Assembly (NCBI GenBank): GCA_956465555.1
Contig: OY101125.1
Location: 1,304,501 to 1,368,500, forward strand
From: Nitzschia sp. pyKryTriq1
Taxonomy: Eukaryota; Bacillariophyta; Bacillariophyceae; Bacillariales; Bacillariaceae
Length of the DNA stretch: 64,000 bases
Direction: 5' to 3'
Within the stretch, counting starts at the first letter, position 1, and each line of letters begins with the position of its first letter. Of the stretch, positions 21,172 through 31,837 are shown one piece after another. The notes below the pieces were generated by a model that was not told the DNA's origin, searched no databases, and worked only from the letters and a program-made list of their open reading frames with translations. Made by a program: the position numbers and the translations under genes.

Positions 21172-22617
21172 TCACGGCGGCGGCAATTGGAGTTTGTCCT
21201 TCTCCGAAGCAGGATTCTTGAGGAAAAAGACATGATAGCGTGCCTCTTCGCCCAGGGCATTTTTTCGTGACCCAAACCGGAGTGTTGATGGATCTACATC
21301 CCAGCCATACTTTTCTACTCCCTGCTTCCAAAAGTCTTTGGTGACTCCACCCCAATCCGACGGCTTTTGGCACAGAGGAGGAGCTACCTCTTCGACAATG
21401 ACAGGTGCTCCAGGTTTGGCGATACGAATCATTTGGTGAAACCAATCAGAGAACCAATCGTTTTGACGCTCTTGCATAATGTCCCGTATTTTGGACGCTT
21501 TCCAGATTTTCTCCTCATCTACTTTTTTGTCGTGATGGACATTGAAGCGGCTAGTCTTCGTACTACTGGAAAGATAGACGCAATTTTGTTTCAGGCGCTT
21601 GTCGATTTCACCAAAGCCACCTCCCTGACCCAATGGATCCGGATGCGGGGTTATGTATCCAGTGAATACAAGATCAAAGGAGTTGGCAGGAACAAAGCTG
21701 AGATCGGCGGAGTCCCCTTGACAAATCTGTCCCAACTTATTCTTGTTGCTAGTAGTAATATTGGTCGGGGGCAACAACAACGCATCGAGCACTTGCGACG
21801 CATGCTTGGCACTTTCTAGCAGATATTCATTGCCATAGACGGTGACATTGGTCACATTCCCGTATTCTTGAAGAATTTCCAAAGTGCCAAATAAATTCAA
21901 GCCAATACCACAGGCGGATTCATAAATCGAATCTCCACTCTTGAGGAAGGGCAAAAAGTACTTGCGTTTAAAGTCCGTAAAGATTTCTTTGAATTCGGTG
22001 TAGGTCCATGACCAGCCATCAAAGCTTTGAGATCGAAAGTTCTGGATAAAATTGTCAAAGTTTGCTTCCCATTCCGGATCTGGATCATACAAGTTGAAAT
22101 CGCCCTCCTCCAAATAATCCTTCTTTTTGGTAGTGCCATTCAAGAAGTCGGTGGGCGACGGGCAGGAGAAATTATTCACCGCATGCAGAAGAAGATCGTT
22201 CTTCTTGTCGGATGAGGAGGAGCCTCCTCCTGCCGATGTTCTTGCTGCCGACGTCTTGTCATCGTCGTCAAAGGAATAATAATTCGAAACGACTGCGAGT
22301 GTCACAATTAGCAGTAACACGCCCCCCAATTTCCCCAGCCAATCGCTGCTGCTGCTACTGCAGGCAGAGATTCGAGCAGGAGTTGTTCTGGAAGATTTAT
22401 GGGCACGATGTACGGTCGTCGCTGTTGTCCTCATCGCATCATCTTTTATCAACGACGACGGAACGAGAGCTGCCATTTCCAACGCGTCGTCGTCAAATTC
22501 GTCGTCGTCATGGTCGTTATTGTATCCACTGCTACCAGTACTAGCATCATGATGATCATTCCAAAATGTTGGTCGGTCTTTCTTGTTGTCACTTGAAAGG
22601 TGGTGCGGAACGCTCAT
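21172..22617 (-). CDS. Membrane-anchored SAM methyltransferase-like protein, copy 2
   Basis: Single exon, 481 residues, from the ATG at 22617. Same plan as copy 1: a Ser/Asp-rich cytosolic N-terminus, one membrane helix (WLGKLGGVLLLIVTLAVVSN), a spacer, then YESACGIGLNLFGTLEILQE (SAM motif I) and FVPANSFDLVFTGYITPHPD. MQERQNDWFSDWF, IRIAKPGAPVIVEE and DWGGVTKDFW are shared with copy 1. Its N-terminal region and the stretch before the QER motif are longer. The pair arose by an older duplication than the M8 pair, since the DNA has diverged clearly. Substrate unknown. A TACCGGTA palindrome lies about 30 bases upstream of the start. Confidence 0.72.
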   Translation of the reverse strand: MSVPHHLSSDNKKDRPTFWNDHHDASTGSSGYNNDHDDDEFDDDALEMAALVPSSLIKDDAMRTTATTVHRAHKSSRTTPARISACSSSSSDWLGKLGGVLLLIVTLAVVSNYYSFDDDDKTSAARTSAGGGSSSSDKKNDLLLHAVNNFSCPSPTDFLNGTTKKKDYLEEGDFNLYDPDPEWEANFDNFIQNFRSQSFDGWSWTYTEFKEIFTDFKRKYFLPFLKSGDSIYESACGIGLNLFGTLEILQEYGNVTNVTVYGNEYLLESAKHASQVLDALLLPPTNITTSNKNKLGQICQGDSADLSFVPANSFDLVFTGYITPHPDPLGQGGGFGEIDKRLKQNCVYLSSSTKTSRFNVHHDKKVDEEKIWKASKIRDIMQERQNDWFSDWFHQMIRIAKPGAPVIVEEVAPPLCQKPSDWGGVTKDFWKQGVEKYGWDVDPSTLRFGSRKNALGEEARYHVFFLKNPASEKDKLQLPPP

Positions 22618-23423
22618 TCTTCTACCAGCAGACCACTTACCGGCGATCTACCGGTAGTACAGGGAGAAGAAGCCTCAAGCTAGGCGGTTGTGTCGTGACG
22701 ATTCTTCATTCGTATGCGGTCGTTCGGCTATGTTGCCCTTCCGCCGGCAAAAGACAAAGGCACATCATCATCGACATAACGCAACAGGCATATAGGAGGG
22801 AGGCGAAGAAAAAAGTGGCCGGCAAAAATGCGGGAGGATGGGTTTTGGGGCGAAGAAAAGATATCTTGTCGGGAGTCATTTTTCAAATTTTAAAATTCCG
22901 TATTCTAGTACTTTGATAGTCTCAAGTTGACGCCAGGTGTAGGATAAGAGGGATAATTACCAAGGCTGTTAGTTCAAGAATATATTGTGTTGATGCCTAG
23001 TCAAATTCTTCTGTCCACATATCCCAATATCCATACTCACAAATTGGATATGCATGGTTTACCAGCAATATATGATTATTTATTGCTCATATCGCGTTGG
23101 GTTCGAGTTATCGATCGATGCCAAAGGTGGTGTCAGCTGCGCCGCCGGGTGCGTGATGAGTATCTTTGGCTCCGGCATTCAAGTTGCTGACCGATCTTTT
23201 TATGACACGAAACTCCGGCCATCGGCGGCGCGTTGCGTTTTGCTGCCGATACCTTTCGCTCCTCTCGCCGTCTTCCCATCGGCCATCGTCGTTCGTCGTC
23301 GCCGACCTTGCCGGTACTGGTACGTAAGCGGAGGAAGAACAAACAAGCAGCTGCGCTCATTGTTCATTTCAAAGAGAAGACGTAAAACAAATAATACAGT
23401 ACTACTCCTAGTCTACTGCAAAG
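22618..23423. other. Divergent spacer (methyltransferase-like copy 2 / Mpv17)
   Basis: Holds both promoters; no gene recognised. TACCGGTA palindrome near 22650. Confidence 0.5.
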
Positions 23424-24341
23424 ATGAAGCTCCTTACTCTCCTCAGTCTTCTTTCGGTCGCCACCGCCTTTGGTGTTTCCCCTCACCCCGTCCAGCAAAA
23501 GGCTGGCGGTGCTTTGAACAAGCCTTCGTCGGCCTTCCGCAAGGATTCGTCGGTGTCCAGCCCCCTCTTCCGTGACCCCACCAAGGTTCGAGGAGGAGCT
23601 GTTCCCGGATGGGCCGCCTACAACGACGCTTTGGACAAGCACCCCTTGACTGCCAAGGCTTGCACCTCCTTGGTTGGATGGGCTCTTGGTGACGTTTTGG
23701 CTCAGGTGCGTCATGATGTGAATTATGTGCCAGATGGACTGGACTGCCTTCGTAGACCAGTCCAGCTAGTGCGGAGCAATGGCGCTGCGTTGCATTGCCT
23801 CGAAGCTGCACTGGCTCGATTGCAAAGACCAGTTCTGCCGATTCCCTTGTTTTGTTTTGTTTTGTTTTCTTTACTTTGTATCACTTACTCACCACCCTTT
23901 CGTTTCGTCGTTTTTCACTTCTGATAGATCTTCATCACGGGAGGACCCTTCGACATGAAGCGATTCATCACCCTTTCCGCCTTTGGTTTCTTGTACCACG
24001 GACCCTCGGGACACTACTTCTACAACTGGCTGGACAGCAAAGTCAAAGGATCCGATGGAAAGTCTGTTTTCATGAAGGTCGCCTTTGATCAAATCGTCTG
24101 GTGCCCCATTTTCATGACCGTCTTCTTCACCTACCTTGGTTTGGTCAACGGTGACTCCTTTTCCGCCATTGGCGAAAAGATCAAGCACGACTTGCTTCCG
24201 GCATGCCAAGGATCGTGGAAGGTCTGGCCCATTGTCCATGCGGTCAACTTCCGATTCATCTCCAGCAAGCACCGACTTGTCTTCATCAACGGTGTCCAAG
24301 TCGCCTTCAACATGTTCCTTTCTCTCATTGGAAGCAAATAA
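23424..24341 (+). CDS. Mpv17/PMP22-family membrane protein, plastid-type presequence
   Basis: Two exons, 23424-23705 and 23928-24341, give 231 residues; the 222-base intron has donor GTGCGT and acceptor CTGATAG. The N-terminus MKLLTLLSLLSVATAF is a signal peptide whose predicted cut A|F matches the diatom ASAF-type motif for import into the four-membrane plastid. The body is Mpv17/PMP22: WAAYNDALDKHPLTAKACTS, GDVLAQ, then GPSGHYFYNWLD, and near the end WKVWPIVHAVNFRFIS. Family members are small four-helix proteins of mitochondrial, peroxisomal or plastid membranes, some forming channels. Here the presequence argues for the plastid. Confidence 0.9.
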
Positions 24342-25120
24342 ATACCATATTATTTGATCTCTAATTGATTGATCGAGTTGATCTTCTGTTCTAACCTGAT
24401 GCTGGTTGGACTGGATTGACTTTATCTATCGTTGCTTTGCTTGGCTGTTGGGACTAAAACGGATGTACGGGTTTCCGTCCGCATAGAGGAATGTAGTGTG
24501 CTTTCATTCTTCATGTCTCTTATTATAATATAATAATTCGTATGTAAACATTGAATTATGCGACGGAAAAACGTAGAAAAGACTACTTTTTGCAGAAGAA
24601 TATTACTCTAGCTTAGTCTCTACTAGAGAGTAGAGTTGAGAGGAGAGGAGTCATTGGAGTACCGGTACTTCGTAGACACACAATCTGAGTGCGCCACTCA
24701 TCTGCTGCCCCTTTGGACGGCAGTCGAGGGTATTGTGGCAGGAGAGGAACAGTTCGGCCTCTGCTGGATACTACTGTGCGATCATACAATCAATCGATGG
24801 CAAAAAGTACTGTACTGTAGTTCATAGTCAGTGCCGGGAAGCAACGGTGCTACTACTCCTACATAATATCGGTGGAAAAAGTGCACACGTGTTGCAACTG
24901 TTTTGCATTCTACTACGCTGCTTTTGTAGTAGACAAAACTACCTATACCGCCGGCAGTAGACTGACTGTTGGTACTCTACTCTACTGCTACTACTACTAC
25001 TAGAGGTACAGTACCAGTATATTAAAATAGTTTTCCGTACAGGTAGATGGAATGGAACGCTTACATCGCGAGCTACTATTACACGTAGACTCGAGTACTC
25101 CCTACTCTCTATACTGTACT
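24342..25120. other. Convergent spacer
   Basis: 3' region of the Mpv17 gene; many CTACT/AGTAG motifs and CTCTACTAGAGAG-type inverted repeats (near 24615-24640). No gene seen. Confidence 0.5.
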
Positions 25121-25272
25121 TAGATCAATGAATGAATAGATCAATGAATGAATAGATCAATGAATGAATAGATCAATGAATGAATGAATGAATGAATGAA
25201 TGAAAATGAAAATGAAAATGAAAATGAAAATGAAAATGAAAATGAAAATGAATCATCATCATCATCATCATC
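25121..25272. repeat. Compound microsatellite (GATCAATGAATGAATA, TGAA, AATGAA, ATC)
   Basis: Tandem 16-mers at about 25123-25180, then TGAA units, about eight AATGAA hexamers to 25252, then ATC triplets running into the 3' end of the CENP-S-like gene. Confidence 0.9.
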
Positions 25273-27121
25273 AATCGGAATCCGCATCCATAATATTCGC
25301 CAAGATATCCTCTACCTGAGATCTGGTAGGGTCGTCCTTCCTCGTACTACTGCTACTACTACTACCGTTCGTTTTCATTGTTTGTGTACTGCTTTTTTGA
25401 CTCGTTGTTGTCGTCGTTGTTTTTGCTGTCGTTGATTTTGCTTTTGCACGTGAAAAGAGTAGCGAGGTGGTCGTTCCACCGGTAAGTGGTGGGACAGCAG
25501 CAACGGCTGCTGCAGGACTACTGGACGACTGATCGCGTTGCTGGTGCTGGTGCTGCTGCTCCTGGACAGAGGGCGAGGGCGGCGGCGTCAACGACAAAGC
25601 CGGCGAAAAGGAAGGAGAAGGCGCTTGGCGTGACTTCTTGTTTCTCTTTTGCACGTCGATCAGAGGAGGAGAAGAAGGAGAAGAAAGCATGATGCGATCT
25701 AAATAGTCATCGTCGTCATCAGAGTCGTCGTCGTCATCCAGGACAGCAGGCCGTTTGCGTGCCACCGCCATCTGGTTCTTCTTTCTTGTAGTGGTGCTGG
25801 TCGGCAGCGTGCTGATAATGTCATCATCATCATCATCATCATCATCACTGCTGCTGCTGCTACCAATCGAAGAAGAAGAATCATTATCATCACCATCGTC
25901 CTGCTGGGGCTTTGCCAATGCCTTTTTGATGGTGATGGTGGTGGTGGTGGCGGTGGATGCTTTTTTCTTCTTCTTGGGCGAAGCAGCGGTACTAGTAGTA
26001 GTACTATTCTGGTCTTCCTCCCCCAGTGGCATCCTGCTATCTTCCCGTACTTGTACCTCACCCCGTACTCGATGATGATCCAACAGGGGACTACTCTTTT
26101 TCTTCTTGGTCAGCAACGAAATATTATTGTTGAGCTTCTTGGTCTTGTTGTTCTCGTCGTCTTCGTCCGACGACGACGACGAGGAGGATGAATCATAATA
26201 GGCTGCTCCTGCGGCTCCTCGTTTCTTCTCAGCACGAGCCGCCGCCGCGTTGGTTGTGGTGGTGGTGAGTTTTCTACTACCAGTACTAGGAGGTGCCAAC
26301 AAAGAAGAACACTCCTCGTCATCTTCATCCTCCTCTTCATCGTGATCCTCATCTTCATCATCATTGTCTGACGACGATAACTCCTCCAACAGAGCTTGAT
26401 AATCTCGTTCTCGATTGCGATGCTGGGCGGCGGCGGTGGCGGCCTTTGTCGCACTGGTACTGCTACGAGGTCGCTTCCAGGCCAGCAACGTGGTTGACGA
26501 AGGAGAAGAAGTAGTGCGGTTGGACTTATTGTTGGCGGTGTTACGGGTACTTGTACTGTTGTTGGAGGATGGAGGGAAAAGATAATGAAATTGTTCCAGT
26601 TTGTCGGGAAGTTTCCGCAACAACAGTGCGACATCGTCCGTCGATATTGTGGTCCCACCGCTGCCCTTCCTGTTGCTGCTGCTGCTGCTGCAGCTATGAT
26701 TCGAAAAGGCTACCAAATCGGGAATGACGGCATGTTGCAAATATTGCCAAGTCAATTCCGACAACGCCCGGACGGCTCCACCCGTCGTCCTTAGGCCCGA
26801 GGTGTTGTCGAGTTGCTTGACCATTTCCATAATCTGATGCTCGAATAGTTTTCGTAAATCCGACTCGGCTTCACTCATCATCAAAATATCATCATCATCA
26901 TCATCACCACCACCACCAACACCACTGCCTTTCCTCTTGTTGATGTTGATGTTGATGTTCATGTTCATGTTGGAAAGGGTTGATGTATTGGATTGTGGTC
27001 GGTGGGGCGAGGTAATGCGAAGTACTTGTAGTCCAATAGCCTCTTCTTCCCTTTTTCTCTCTTCGCCATCATCTCTCGTCGCTCCGCGCTCATCATCAGT
27101 CATGACTCTCATCATCAACAT
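25271..27121 (-). CDS. CENPS: CENP-S/MHF1-like histone-fold protein with long acidic tail
   Basis: Single frame of 616 codons from the ATG at 27121 (another ATG six codons on). Residues about 85-175 form a histone fold of CENP-S type: AESDLRKLFEHQIMEMVKQL, then GAVRALSELTWQYLQHAVIP, LVAFSNH and, after a Ser-rich insert, TISTDDVALLLRKLPDKLEQ. Human CENP-S ends soon after this helix; here more than 400 residues of Ser, Asp, Thr and Lys runs follow, ending in a less repetitive tail SQVEDILANIMDADSD. CENP-S pairs with CENP-X in the inner kinetochore and in the FANCM/MHF DNA-repair complex. The fold assignment is from motif likeness; the tail is coded by many triplet repeats and is probably disordered. 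Confidence 0.7.
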   Translation of the reverse strand: MLMMRVMTDDERGATRDDGEERKREEEAIGLQVLRITSPHRPQSNTSTLSNMNMNINININKRKGSGVGGGGDDDDDDILMMSEAESDLRKLFEHQIMEMVKQLDNTSGLRTTGGAVRALSELTWQYLQHAVIPDLVAFSNHSCSSSSSNRKGSGGTTISTDDVALLLRKLPDKLEQFHYLFPPSSNNSTSTRNTANNKSNRTTSSPSSTTLLAWKRPRSSTSATKAATAAAQHRNRERDYQALLEELSSSDNDDEDEDHDEEEDEDDEECSSLLAPPSTGSRKLTTTTTNAAAARAEKKRGAAGAAYYDSSSSSSSSDEDDENNKTKKLNNNISLLTKKKKSSPLLDHHRVRGEVQVREDSRMPLGEEDQNSTTTSTAASPKKKKKASTATTTTITIKKALAKPQQDDGDDNDSSSSIGSSSSSDDDDDDDDDIISTLPTSTTTRKKNQMAVARKRPAVLDDDDDSDDDDDYLDRIMLSSPSSPPLIDVQKRNKKSRQAPSPSFSPALSLTPPPSPSVQEQQHQHQQRDQSSSSPAAAVAAVPPLTGGTTTSLLFSRAKAKSTTAKTTTTTTSQKSSTQTMKTNGSSSSSSTRKDDPTRSQVEDILANIMDADSD

Positions 27122-27164
27122 GCATCGTCATTGCTCGATGCGGTGCATAATAGTATCGTGCCGC

Positions 27165-27470
27165 TGTTAAAATACTGAGGTAATGAGCCTAGTATTTGGG
27201 CGAATAGTGTTTTAACGTTTCCTAAAATGGAATTATTAAAATTGTGAGCTTTTCGTTATGGGTATTCTGAGGGGAATGGATTCTTTTTATTCTCCCATGG
27301 ATCTCCTCCGATATTCTTCGAGCCTCTTTTCATAACGAAGGGGTTCTTTGAAAGCCTCCGAAGAGTTCTCCAAACGTGCACCATTCGTATTCGGAATACT
27401 CCGGTTAATCCCACTCGGAGTCGTGAGAGTGACTCGAATCCTCAGAGCCCATTACCTGATTATTCTTACA
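27165..27470 (-). repeat. 3' LTR of the copia element
   Basis: 306 bases, TG...CA ends, same sequence as 28142-28447; preceded on the element's strand by a purine-rich tract (GAAAGAGGGAG). Confidence 0.93.
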
Positions 27471-28141
27471 CTCCCTCTTTCGGGTTGCTCGAGTCGGCTC
27501 AGGCTACCATCCCATGATCTCCTTTCGATGTCGAACTAGGAGCTCTTCATTCAATGGTTTCGTCAGAATGTCGGCAGGCTGATCTTCAGTCGCAATTTTG
27601 TGGATTGTGATCTGTGGATCCTTTCCATCGGTGTACGAACGGAAGAAGTGCAGACGGTTGTTCAAATGTTTGGTTCTTGGTCGGAACTTTGGGACTTTAG
27701 CGATCTCGATGGCGCCGGTATTGTCCTCAAACACTTTACATCTCATCTTCGACGTCGTCGTCACGATAGGATAGCCTATTTCCTTCATTTCCTTGAAAAG
27801 TTCCATGACGGGAATTGCATCCCGAAGTGCGTAGCTGATTCCCGTAAATTCGCTCTCCGTTGAGGATAGTGCAATCTCAGTTTGTAGCTGGGATTTCCAT
27901 AGTAGCGGTGCTCCTGCATAAGTAATGATGTATCCGTGTCTCGATCTTGCGGTGTCACGGTCCCAATGTTCGTTGGGGTCCCTTGGGGTGGAGCTCCTTG
28001 GGCACCGGCTTGCTCTTCGGCTGCAGCTGGTGCCGGGTTATCTTCAGGTTCATCATCATCCCCTCGAACGGGGTTGCGTCGTGTAGACACTCCAACCATG
28101 TTTATAGTTACTGTTGATCAGTTCTTAGCGCAGAGGAAGCG

Positions 28142-28447
28142 TGTTAAAATACTGAGGTAATGAGCCTAGTATTTGGGCGAATAGTGTTTTAACGTTTCCT
28201 AAAATGGAATTATTAAAATTGTGAGCTTTTCGTTATGGGTATTCTGAGGGGAATGGATTCTTTTTATTCTCCCATGGATCTCCTCCGATATTCTTCGAGC
28301 CTCTTTTCATAACGAAGGGGTTCTTTGAAAGCCTCCGAAGAGTTCTCCAAACGTGCACCATTCGTATTCGGAATACTCCGGTTAATCCCACTCGGAGTCG
28401 TGAGAGTGACTCGAATCCTCAGAGCCCATTACCTGATTATTCTTACA
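28142..28447 (-). repeat. 5' LTR of the copia element
   Basis: 306 bases, TG...CA ends, same sequence as 27165-27470. Confidence 0.93.
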
Positions 28448-28453
28448 TGCCGC

Positions 28454-29308
28454 GGTTTCGCTTTTATGGCGCGAACGAGTGATCCATTGAGTCAGTTGAA
28501 TCAAAGCAATCCACCAGTAGTACTAGTTTACTACTCAGCGTCAACGATCTACTAGTACTCCCAGCGGGTCGGTAGACTACGCATACGGTACGAGAAAGAG
28601 GACTGTACTACAGTACTATTCACTAATACTACCGGTACTACCGGTACTACCGGTACTACTACTACTACTGTAGAGAGGAGGAGACAACCCTCCTGCTTAC
28701 AAGCTCAGTCTAATATTTGGGCCTTTGGTTTGCTGGAGGAGGGATCTGTCGTCCCCGTCGTCCATCCTCGTGGTTCAAGAATGATTATGCTTATCTTCTT
28801 CTAGTTAGTACCGCTCCTCTTATGTACATACAAGTACCAGTGCGGCGGCAGCAGCTCCACAGCACTACGTACACTACTGGATACTACTGGCAAAAAGAAT
28901 AATGATAGCTTGAGACTTTTTACAGGAGTACGCACAATCCTCAGCGTTGCATGTTGCTCCTTCTTGTTCTTCTTCCCAGCAGCACCACCATAGCACTGAC
29001 GACTAGCTATAATCATAGACGACTTCACCTTCACGACGACCATCGAACTGATCATCGCATTTATGAGCCTTCGCATTTTTCCCCACTCCAGCCACAATCT
29101 CTCTACTTTTGGAAGTAAAAGGCACTCATCCTCATGTCACCCTTCTTTTTCGAATAAAAGACATTCCTTCGATCGCATAATACCATTATGATGTCCTACT
29201 AGTACTATACAGACAGTATAAATGTATACTATGTTCATCAAAATCCAAAATTTCCACCCCTATTGATCTCTTCCTGCATCTAGTACTGGGTATTCTCTCA
29301 GCAATAGA
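28454..29308. other. Spacer with CCGGTACTA tandem copies
   Basis: From about 28625 to 28670 a CTACCGGTA-type unit is repeated in tandem, then CTA triplets. No gene recognised. Confidence 0.55.
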
Positions 29309-29575
29309 CTAGTACTTCGATGACGTAGTGGACTTGGGAGAGGATGATGTGAATGATGATTGCTGTACTACCCATGGCTGAATTTTTTCTTCTTGAGAAG
29401 CAGCAGCATCAGGCGACCCTCGTTGTTGGAGTTGGAGTCCTGAAACAGTCGTAGTGTGTTTCGTGGCCTCGGAAGTGCCCGCGACAATCTCCAATCCATA
29501 CCGTTGGTGCAGACGATGAAGGACCGACTGGGCGTATGGTCGACCGTAAGGACGAAAGACAGCCGATGTCACCAT
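29309..29575 (-). CDS. Small hypothetical protein
   Basis: An 88-codon frame from an ATG at 29575. The N-terminal part RPYGRPYAQSVLHRLHQRYG looks like protein; the C-terminal part is Ser/Thr-rich. No domain or paralogue seen here, and it may be chance. Confidence 0.3.
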   Translation of the reverse strand: MVTSAVFRPYGRPYAQSVLHRLHQRYGLEIVAGTSEATKHTTTVSGLQLQQRGSPDAAASQEEKIQPWVVQQSSFTSSSPKSTTSSKY

Positions 29576-30225
29576 GATGCTGCAGCTGATGATGATGCTG
29601 ATGATAGTATTATTATTGTTATGCAGTAGTAGTATTAGCGGCTTCTGGTAGACTCGCGCTCTTGAGGCTTGGATTCGATACAGTTGATGCTTTCGAGTAT
29701 GTATTAGTTAGTTTCAAGGTTCCTTTATCTCGTCGTTGCTCATCATTGTGCCATACCGTCGTGTCATTGCGTCGTCATCGACAATAGACATTCCGATACC
29801 GTACGTGTATCGATCGCTGCCTGCTATGCGCATGCATGCGCAGCATTTTTCTTCTTCTCCAACCGCAGCGCGGTGCTGCCCGCGCGCTCACTATTATATT
29901 GTCTCGAAACGAAACTCGTTTTAGTGTATCAGAAGCGCAACAACAACTACTACGCATCGGTCGCCTTTCACAAAGCCAACCTATACGACTACTGTATAAA
30001 GACGTGGTGGGTCTGAATGAATCTCAATGGGTTTTACATGCATTACATGCCGTTGCTATTCTTCCTTCATTTCGGAGTCATACCGCGCCTGGTGCTGGTG
30101 GCCCAAATAATAGTAACTCCCTCCTTTTGCGACACGTTTCAATATGTATTTTCTTCTGTGACATTGCAGGATACCCCTCGGCGAGGGGGCGTGCCGATGA
30201 CACTAGAGTCCGTAAACGACTTCGT
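29576..30225. other. Spacer, no confident gene
   Basis: A long plus-strand frame from about 29836 continues into the next gene but is its antisense shadow; no motif in it. Confidence 0.45.
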
Positions 30226-31102
30226 TTACATGGTTGCCTTGGCGATCTCGACGAGATCCTTAGTCATTTCCATCTCCTTCGCGGTGAATTCCAGAAGGGG
30301 GGCGTGTTCATCGTAGTCGACGCTAAAGACGTCGTCCTTGAGCTCGATAAGGTGCTCCTCGGTATCAATGTGATACAAGGTTTTCGCCGGAGCTTCCTCG
30401 CAAGTCATGACGTAGTCAGCTTCGACAAATGCGCCATGCAAGTATACCAAGTACTCGCAAACAACGACATTGGGTGCGACGCGGCACAGACGCGTTTCAC
30501 TGCTTCCGTCAATCTGGAATACACCTGTCACTCTGCCACCAAGAGCAACAACATCGTTGAGCTCAATGTCTTCAATGGCCTTAAAAGAACCGTCTTGCAT
30601 CTTGATCAGAGTCTCGCCAGAAAAGTCCACGTCGTACAAGAACAAGGAGTCAGGATGGAGATCAGCGACGGCCTTCGCCTGCTCCAAGGCCATTTCCTTC
30701 TCAATCTCGAAGAACTTGGGAATGATTTCGTGTTCGTTAAAGTCAGTGGCCACGATGCCATTCTCGAACTCGATCACGTGCTTTTCAGTGTCAATGTCGT
30801 ACACATGTCCGCTATGCTTTTGGTCGCAGAAATCCTCCCCGGCGGACGATTCCATTCGCATCTCCTGTGCCTGAACAAATCCTTCCGAGTCTGGGGCAAT
30901 CATCATGTGCATCCTTGTAGCGACAAGGTTCTCGTCGATGCGGCACAAGTTGTCCAGCCCTCGGAACCGCGCCAAAGTCAGCTAACGCTCCGGCAAGAAT
31001 GGTTTCCGATGCAGCACCAGCACCAGCAGCGCTGGCAGTAATCGTACTAGGACTGCTGCCGGCGGCGGCTAGGAGAAACGCAGCAGCAAATGAGAGACGC
31101 AT
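30226..31102 (-). CDS. Secreted Hint-like protein (frame change near the 5' end)
   Basis: The ATG at 31102 starts MRLSFAAAFLLAAAG, a signal peptide. Near 30985 the reading must move to another frame, in which about 245 residues follow (RFRGLDNLCRIDENLVATRM onwards) to a stop at 30226. I cannot place a normal intron there, so this is a frameshift, a sequence error or an odd splice. The main part contains FSGETLIKMQDGSFKAIEDI and VVALGGRVTGVF, the start of a Hint (hedgehog/intein) fold. Two related modules flank it: HVYDIDTEKHVIEFENGIV and TLYHIDTEEHLIELKDDVFS. The usual nucleophilic Cys before FSGET is Asp here and the B-block His is not seen, so self-cleavage is unlikely. Function unknown. 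Confidence 0.6.
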
Positions 31103-31259
31103 GATAACACAACACCCCCAATTTCCGGTTTATGTGAAACAGAGCTGAAGTCTTGAGATACAACGATCTACAGGTGAAGAGACGGTATTGATTAGTTGTT
31201 GATGCAAAAGATATGAGTGCCATAATATTTTCGATGTTTACTTCTGTTGTTTCGGAATT

Positions 31260-31837
31260 TTGGATACGCTTCGCCCGCGCCGTGCGACACATTTGTTTCG
31301 GGGCCCTGAAAACCATCAGAATCAACCCTGGTGTTCCGACCAACACGTCAAACCCTTCGTAGAAACACACAGATGGACCAATCAACTTGCTTCAATCGTT
31401 TCCAACTTGAACTCATGCCAGAATTCATTGGAGAAGTTGAAGGAGGCTTCGTTTGAAAATGAAATGTGTCGCGACACAACATTCCCGTCCGTCGTTTTTT
31501 TAGCAAAGGGCATATTCAAAATTCTCCTGGCGAACTTTTTGGATATTGCCCCTGTCACATTCGAGCGACAGATCCTCCAAGCCTTAAATCAGAATTTCTT
31601 TTCAATTTGGACGTATCTAGTCTTACAGGAACCTGGCGAAAAAAACAATACCTCCGATCTGAACCAAACACAACAAGAGAGTGGGCTATGGTCCAATTTG
31701 AAGTAGAAGGAGGTGATGCAGTTGATGCTGGCGACGTTCCAGCAAAGCTACTTCTCTTTTACAAGTTGAATCCTACATACGGGCATGACTACGTGAGCCG
31801 AGTACCAGGACACATTGCATTCTGCCTCGCCAAATGA
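31260..31837 (+). pseudogene. Degenerate gene fragment, possibly transposon-derived
   Basis: Two overlapping frames (31260-31706 and 31466-31837) read partly like protein; the second ends EWAMVQFEVEGG, then VPAKLLLFYKLN. This style is seen in accessory or transposase-like proteins of repetitive families, but I cannot name one. No complete gene structure is visible. Confidence 0.3.

Larger units (their letters stand above)
27165..28447 (-). mobile_element. Ty1/copia-family LTR retrotransposon, internally deleted
   Basis: An element of about 1.28 kb on the minus strand, bounded by two 306-base direct repeats that begin TG and end CA, and flanked by a 6-base target-site duplication (TGCCGC at 27159-27164 and 28448-28453). 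Only the two ends of the internal region remain: a short stretch next to the 5' LTR and a copia RNase H C-terminal part (EDNTGAIEIAK, TEDQPADILTKPLNEELL) next to a purine-rich tract and the 3' LTR. Most of gag, protease, integrase and reverse transcriptase is missing, so it is broken and could move only with outside help. The LTRs look identical by eye, so insertion was recent. Confidence 0.92.

Noticed and set aside
25755-26794. Several frames in the CENP-S tail region on both strands
   Set aside because: Triplet repeats keep every frame open; only the minus frame joins the histone fold.
31047-31385. Minus-strand frame upstream of the Hint-like gene
   Set aside because: No signal peptide or motif and no splice link to the Hint frame; the ATG at 31102 explains the start better.
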